Shown: positions 35,087 to 38,250 of the stretch, one piece after another | Numbering within the stretch: position 1 is the first letter of the stretch | Layout: each line of letters begins with the position of its first letter | DNA from: Deltaproteobacteria bacterium | GTDB lineage: Bacteria > Desulfobacterota > Desulfobulbia > Desulfobulbales > Desulfobulbaceae | Assembly (NCBI GenBank): GCA_024280455.1 | Contig: JAJRQC010000092.1 | Span: 1-38,250, forward strand | Direction: 5' to 3' | Length of the DNA: 38,250 bases | Position numbers and translations under genes: made by a program | The notes under the pieces: generated by a model | Told to the model about the DNA's origin: nothing | Databases searched by the model: none | What the model saw: only the letters and a program-made list of their open reading frames with translations

Positions 35087-36645
35087 TGCCCACCCTTGAT
35101 GACCATCGTAAAACTGCAGGAAGCAATGTAGAGATTTTTTCTCTACGCCCTCCTTTTTCTTTTTTTGATTTTATTGAAGACAGGTTTGGTGACTACGATA
35201 GTATACGCCGAATCTTTTCTCTCTCCCGTTCGTCTCATGCCAGAACACTTGTTCTTGAATCTATCCCCGCTTGTGGACTCATCAGCGAGGAAAATGAAGA
35301 TATAAAAAGTCTGTATCCTGGCTATCTGAATGATAAACTTTTGCGGATTTCTTTCTGGCAACAAGACATATGTGCAGTTGAAGACATTGAGACAACAGCT
35401 GATACCTTGATCGGTTACGCTATCCTTAAACGTGATGTGATCCCAGAGATCAGTCATAATAAGTGGCATATCTTTGAGGCTGTATTCCTGAAATATGCCC
35501 ATGATCATAATTGTGTGCCCCGTCCCAGGACATACAATTTGATGGTTGGAGAACAACTGTTTACTATCCAGGGAATTCTTTACTGTCAGCAAAATGAACT
35601 TAACAAGGCGTGTGCACAAGTTGCTGTGAGAAGTCTATTATCCCGGCTTCTGCCGGAGAAGGATGTCTCATACCGGCGCATTAATGAGATTGCCCGTTCA
35701 GTATCCCCCGCTTTTTCGCCTGAGAACGGATTAAATGTTGTTCAGATTCGTGCGATTTTATCTGAATATGATCTCCGATTTACTGATATCGATTATAGCC
35801 AGGATAATGAACTCCGAGATGTACTCCCATTCCAAAAATACGCGTATGGTGGGCTTGAAGAAGGTGGTGGAGCACTTGTCGGCTTTCGGTTTTCTGGGCG
35901 TGAATTGAGGCATGAAGCAAGACACATAATCCCGATTTTTGGCCATACCTTTAACAAAGATACTTGGGCACCCAACGCAGATTATTCGTATTTTCGGATA
36001 GGTGAAAGTGTTGGCTACGTTCCAAGCGAGAGTTGGACAAGTAGCTTTCTTGGACATGATGATAATTTCGGCCCGAATTTTTGTGTCCCAAGGTTATACA
36101 TTGAAAAAAATCAGGTTGATTATATCGTTGAGATATTTCGGCCTGGTGCGATGTACGGAGGTGTACAGGCTGAGGCAATGGCTTTAAATATTCTTTACTC
36201 CATTTTGCCAACCCTTACCCACAACGCAAATAAATGGATAAGACGTCTTTTGGAATGGACAAGTAAACAGCAAGTTGTTTTTCGTGCGCAAACATTAACG
36301 CCGGACGAATATGTTGCTCATCTTAAAAACCTTGATGATTGGGAAGGAAATAAGGAAGAGAGTGATTTATGTGATTTCCTTGCTCTGGAAATGCCGCAAT
36401 TGATCTGGGCCGTGGAGGTTTCAACTCCCCACCTCTTTCCTGCAAACGAACGTAAGCTCGGCGAGATCGTCTTTGATGCTACACAAATATTAGACACTCA
36501 GGATGATAATTCAATCAACAAAGTGTTCATTTTTGCCAGACTGCCAGAGACCTATCTTTTCGGCGGTGATGTAAGCGATGGAACTCCCAGCTTCACTCCA
36601 GTACCAAGCAAATTGGTTTCGCATACAGATTTAATCAGAATGTAA
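35086..36645 (+). CDS. Uncharacterised 519-residue protein with papain/C39-like motifs
   Basis: I recognise no named family. What is visible suggests a papain-fold cysteine peptidase: QQNELNKACAQVAVRSLL puts Cys176 at the start of a helix with Gln168/169 before it, as in the oxyanion-hole Gln. FGHTFNKDTW gives His287, and Asp292 or Asp299 could complete a triad. FLGHDDNFGPNFCVPR (321-336) is a further strongly patterned block. There is no signal peptide or membrane helix, so it should act in the cytoplasm. The N-terminal 150 residues and the C-terminal 130 look like separate regions. Codon use is more AT-rich than the hsd genes, hinting at a separate origin. It is coupled to the 59-residue gene upstream. 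Confidence 0.7.
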   Translation: MPTLDDHRKTAGSNVEIFSLRPPFSFFDFIEDRFGDYDSIRRIFSLSRSSHARTLVLESIPACGLISEENEDIKSLYPGYLNDKLLRISFWQQDICAVEDIETTADTLIGYAILKRDVIPEISHNKWHIFEAVFLKYAHDHNCVPRPRTYNLMVGEQLFTIQGILYCQQNELNKACAQVAVRSLLSRLLPEKDVSYRRINEIARSVSPAFSPENGLNVVQIRAILSEYDLRFTDIDYSQDNELRDVLPFQKYAYGGLEEGGGALVGFRFSGRELRHEARHIIPIFGHTFNKDTWAPNADYSYFRIGESVGYVPSESWTSSFLGHDDNFGPNFCVPRLYIEKNQVDYIVEIFRPGAMYGGVQAEAMALNILYSILPTLTHNANKWIRRLLEWTSKQQVVFRAQTLTPDEYVAHLKNLDDWEGNKEESDLCDFLALEMPQLIWAVEVSTPHLFPANERKLGEIVFDATQILDTQDDNSINKVFIFARLPETYLFGGDVSDGTPSFTPVPSKLVSHTDLIRM

Positions 36646-36805
36646 CTAACTTTGTATGCGTCTTTTTTTTATCTATTACCTGCTCGCTTGATATTTTGGA
36701 AAGCTTAAAGCAATGGCAGTAGGAGGACGGTACTTTTGACGGTATTTATTTGGCATGTAAAAATAATATAGCTTTTATCTCAATCTGTTATGATGTCGGT
36801 TTAGT

Positions 36806-36825
36806 TCCCTGCATCGCCACCAGAA
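36806..36825 (+). repeat. attR-like copy of the tRNA-Met 3' end
   Basis: An exact 20-base match to 25384-25403 (TCCCTGCATCGCCACCAGAA), same orientation, without the rest of the tRNA. It marks the right end of the island. 36646-36805 between the last gene and this site shows no gene. Confidence 0.85.
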
Positions 36826-36831
36826 ATACTA

Positions 36832-36869
36832 ATAACCCGTGTATAGTCTATTGATTATACACGGGTTAT
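36832..36869 (+). terminator. Hairpin just outside the island, probably the original tRNA-Met terminator
   Basis: A perfect 14-bp stem (ATAACCCGTGTATA / TATACACGGGTTAT) with a 10-base loop lies seven bases after the attR copy. The T-run is poor, but the position is where the tRNA terminator would have been before integration. Confidence 0.5.
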
Positions 36870-36944
36870 GTCGTGCAGCACCCTACGCGGTGCCTATGCG
36901 AAATCGCACTGGCACAACGAAGAGTTCCGAGAGTTCCGGGGAGA

Positions 36945-37009
36945 GTTCCGGGGACAGGATACTCAATTCGGCTGGATTTAGGGTGAATTAAGTATACCGT
37001 CCCCGGAAC
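36945..37009 (+). repeat. REP-like inverted repeat
   Basis: Arms 36945-36969 (GTTCCGGGGAC...ACTCAATTC) and 36985-37009 (GAATTAAGTAT...CCCCGGAAC) are complementary at about 22 of 25 positions with a 15-base loop. Sequences of this type often accompany REP-associated tyrosine transposases; no such gene is in the window. Confidence 0.65.
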
Positions 37010-37113
37010 ACCCCAATTCGGCTGGATTTAGGGTGAATTAAGTATACCGTCCCCGGAACACCCCAATTCGGCTGGATTTAGGGTGAATTAAGTATACCGT
37101 CCCCGGAACACCC
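36965..37113 (+). repeat. Three perfect 50-bp tandem repeats
   Basis: The unit starting AATTCGGCTGGATTTAGGG and ending CCCCGGAACACCCC occurs at 36965, 37015 and 37065 with no differences until the last base. Each unit contains the right arm of the REP-like hairpin. There are no spacers between units, so it is not a CRISPR array. Perfect identity implies recent amplification. Confidence 0.9.
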
Positions 37114-37204
37114 GGAACAGGACCAAGCAAGAATTATTTGATGGCAATGTCGTTATCATTGAGCGGGTGATTATTACCGACGTTTTGATAACGTCTTCTC
37201 AAAT

Positions 37205-37339
37205 TTATTCCTTCTTCCTTTGGATGCGCGTTGCTCCAGGTACTCCTGGGTTAGCAGGGCCGCCACTTTTTTCCACAAGAGCCGTTGCAATACATTGATT
37301 GATGGCAATACCTTCTTCCTTTGATTTTTTTTTACTTCT
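37205..37339 (-). pseudogene. Fragment of a HicB/RHH-type antitoxin
   Basis: In this minus-strand frame 45 codons are open. SKEEGIAINQCIATALVEKS matches the C-terminal ribbon-helix-helix signature of HicB-like antitoxins (A-x-x-EG-x-S/A-x-N-Q-F-I-x-x-A-L-x-E-K). A Gly/Pro-rich tail and KKE-stop follow. The N-terminal part is lost, a stop lies just upstream at 37340-37342, and no toxin gene accompanies it. The call rests on one motif. Confidence 0.45.
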
Positions 37340-37360
37340 TTATGGGGAAAATTTGGCCAC

Positions 37361-37508
37361 CTTAGGGTTCGTTCAGAAATAACTTCGCATTCTGAGGCGC
37401 ACTCTGAACATTTAGAAAAGCGATCTTCAATTATGCAATCAGATCACTTCTCTAAATGTCCACATTACACCTCATCTCTACGAAGTTATTTTTGAGCGAA
37501 CCCTTAAG
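37361..37508. repeat. MITE-like 148-bp palindromic element
   Basis: Terminal arms 37361-37387 and 37481-37508 (CTTAGGGTTCGTTCAGAAAT... and its near complement) pair with few mismatches. An inner pair (ACATTTAGA...GATCT and complement, 17 of 19) makes the whole element foldable as one long hairpin. No coding capacity. The TIRs suggest mobilisation by a transposase encoded elsewhere. Confidence 0.7.
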
Positions 37509-37648
37509 CTGACTGTACTCATAATAGCGGTCTTCTCCGGCAAGCTGCATAAGCCGCAAAAAAAGAAAAATAGCGGTTCAAGCAGGCAGGAAAAAGTGTC
37601 AATGCCATGAGAGTGTCCTTTGCGATGGCATTGCACCGGACAGGGTAA

Positions 37649-37942
37649 TCGCCTATCGTTCCGAGACGGCCATGGCCATATTATATTATCCGCCGTAGCA
37701 TACGCCACCAGGACGAAGCCTGCAGCCTGTATGCAACGGAAGTTGATCGTTTGTCGGACTATGACCGAGGTTCGCTCACTGTGCGCCTGCACCAGCCGGC
37801 CAACAACTGCAGCGCGCAGACAATCAAAAAAATCTGCCGCGAACTCAATGAGGCAAGGGTGAAATTTTCGGGCACGGAATTGCAGTTGGTTTATGATCTG
37901 GTGTCGCAGCAAATTCCTCGAGGTCCGGAGGTTTGTGGGTGA
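37649..37942 (+). pseudogene. Transposase-like C-terminal fragment (tentative)
   Basis: The frame is open from after a TAA at 37646 to TGA at 37942. It contains QTIKKICRELNEARVKFSGT followed by ELQLVYDLV, a pattern I associate with the C-terminus of some transposases (reLN...PGTxLrLvY), with a conserved-looking acidic stretch ATEVDRLSDYDRGSLTVRL before it. There is no start codon near the beginning, and the upstream part is missing, adjacent to the palindromic element. The family cannot be named with confidence. Confidence 0.3.
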
Positions 37943-38250
37943 AGTCGTTAAAATTTTCGGATAGTTTCATTTGCATAACACCCTGTCGTGTGCAATTATT
38001 TTTCTGGCTTGTCAGACTTTCCGGTAACTTTATTAAAGGAGTACGCTTGATAAAGTTCGGGACAACCCTGTAATTCTTTGTTTTGTTACAGGTTGACAAA
38101 ACGTAACTATTCAGATGGGTGCTGGAAATTCGCATAACCACCGGCTGTAACTGTTCAGATGTGCCTGAGATTCAGGTAATCAGGCCAACGAATCTATAGC
38201 CCGCCTATGTGAGGCGCCTGATCGCCTGAAGATTGGGTGCAGCTGAACAG
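37943..38250. other. Noncoding stretch at the window end
   Basis: No gene is supported. Two near-identical 15-mers (GTAACTATTCAGATG at 38103 and GTAACTGTTCAGATG at 38147) lie 44 bases apart. TTGACA at 38093-38098 could belong to a promoter, but no convincing -10 or downstream gene follows. Confidence 0.4.

Larger units (their letters stand above)
25404..36805 (+). mobile_element. tRNA-Met genomic island carrying type I restriction and a candidate new system
   Basis: About 11.4 kb lies between two exact 20-bp copies of the tRNA-Met 3' end. It contains a P4-type integrase remnant next to the tRNA, the hsdM-hsdS-fic-hsdR-ygjP cluster, and a two-gene unit. All genes run away from the tRNA. With the integrase truncated, the island is probably no longer self-mobile. 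Confidence 0.8.

Noticed and set aside
34809-35099. 96-codon plus-strand frame overlapping the small gene
   Set aside because: Begins inside the promoter region with no ribosome binding site. The 59-residue frame gives a better protein and a TAATG junction with the next gene.
36965-37113. CRISPR array
   Set aside because: The three 50-bp units abut with no spacers, and no cas genes are present.
37478-37912. 144-codon minus-strand frame
   Set aside because: Runs through the palindromic element and opposite the transposase-like fragment; no family features.

Overview
The window looks like chromosomal DNA of a Gram-negative, probably anaerobic bacterium of the Desulfobacterota (a Desulfobulbales-like sulfate reducer is my best guess). 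The basis is a TonB/cobalamin uptake locus behind a B12 riboswitch, an RND-TolC efflux operon, a CcdA/TlpA thiol-redox pair, a groESL operon with a Gly-Gly-Met GroEL tail, and dispersed repeats that begin with TGATGGACTCG. The lineage is inferred from gene style only; no rRNA gene is present.

Layout. 1-396: start of an IS110-type transposase facing left, next to the C-terminal stump of an isochorismatase-like hydrolase. 425-1803: a GNAT-cupin fusion and an exported YbhB/PEBP protein. 1842-5828: a cobalamin-riboswitch operon (BtuB-like receptor, BtuF-like binding protein, ExbB) with two lesions: a one-base frameshift in the TonB-box region of the receptor and a deletion joining the end of exbB to the last codons of exbD. 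5978-12614: MarR regulator with a palindromic operator, then adaptor, RND pump and TolC, with two copies of a ~124-bp repeat before tolC. 12626-13908 (minus): TlpA-like thioredoxin and CcdA/DsbD-like membrane protein. 13932-14979: a third repeat copy, a rhodanese gene and two palindromic elements. 15018-17577 (minus): an outer-membrane protein behind a good sigma-54 promoter, and a hydantoinase/oxoprolinase-family protein. 17645-19370: tRNA-Asn, tRNA-Pro, and a small island with a Phd/RelE toxin-antitoxin pair, bounded by a second copy of the tRNA-Pro 3' end. 19543-25140: a PilZ protein split by a frameshift at an A6 run, an AI-2E-family membrane protein, ilvE and groES-groEL.

25324-36825 is the main accessory region. 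tRNA-Met carries a 20-bp 3'-end sequence that recurs exactly at 36806. Between the copies lie an integrase remnant, a type I restriction-modification operon (hsdM, hsdS, a Fic protein, hsdR, a YgjP/DUF45 metalloprotease-like gene), and a separate two-gene unit with its own promoter. That unit is a 59-residue protein ending in Gly, coupled to a 519-residue protein with papain/C39-like Cys and His motifs. I regard it as the best candidate here for an undescribed defence or modification system.

36830-38250 is a graveyard of mobile DNA: a REP-like hairpin, three perfect 50-bp tandem repeats, an antitoxin fragment, a ~148-bp palindromic MITE-like element and a transposase-like fragment.
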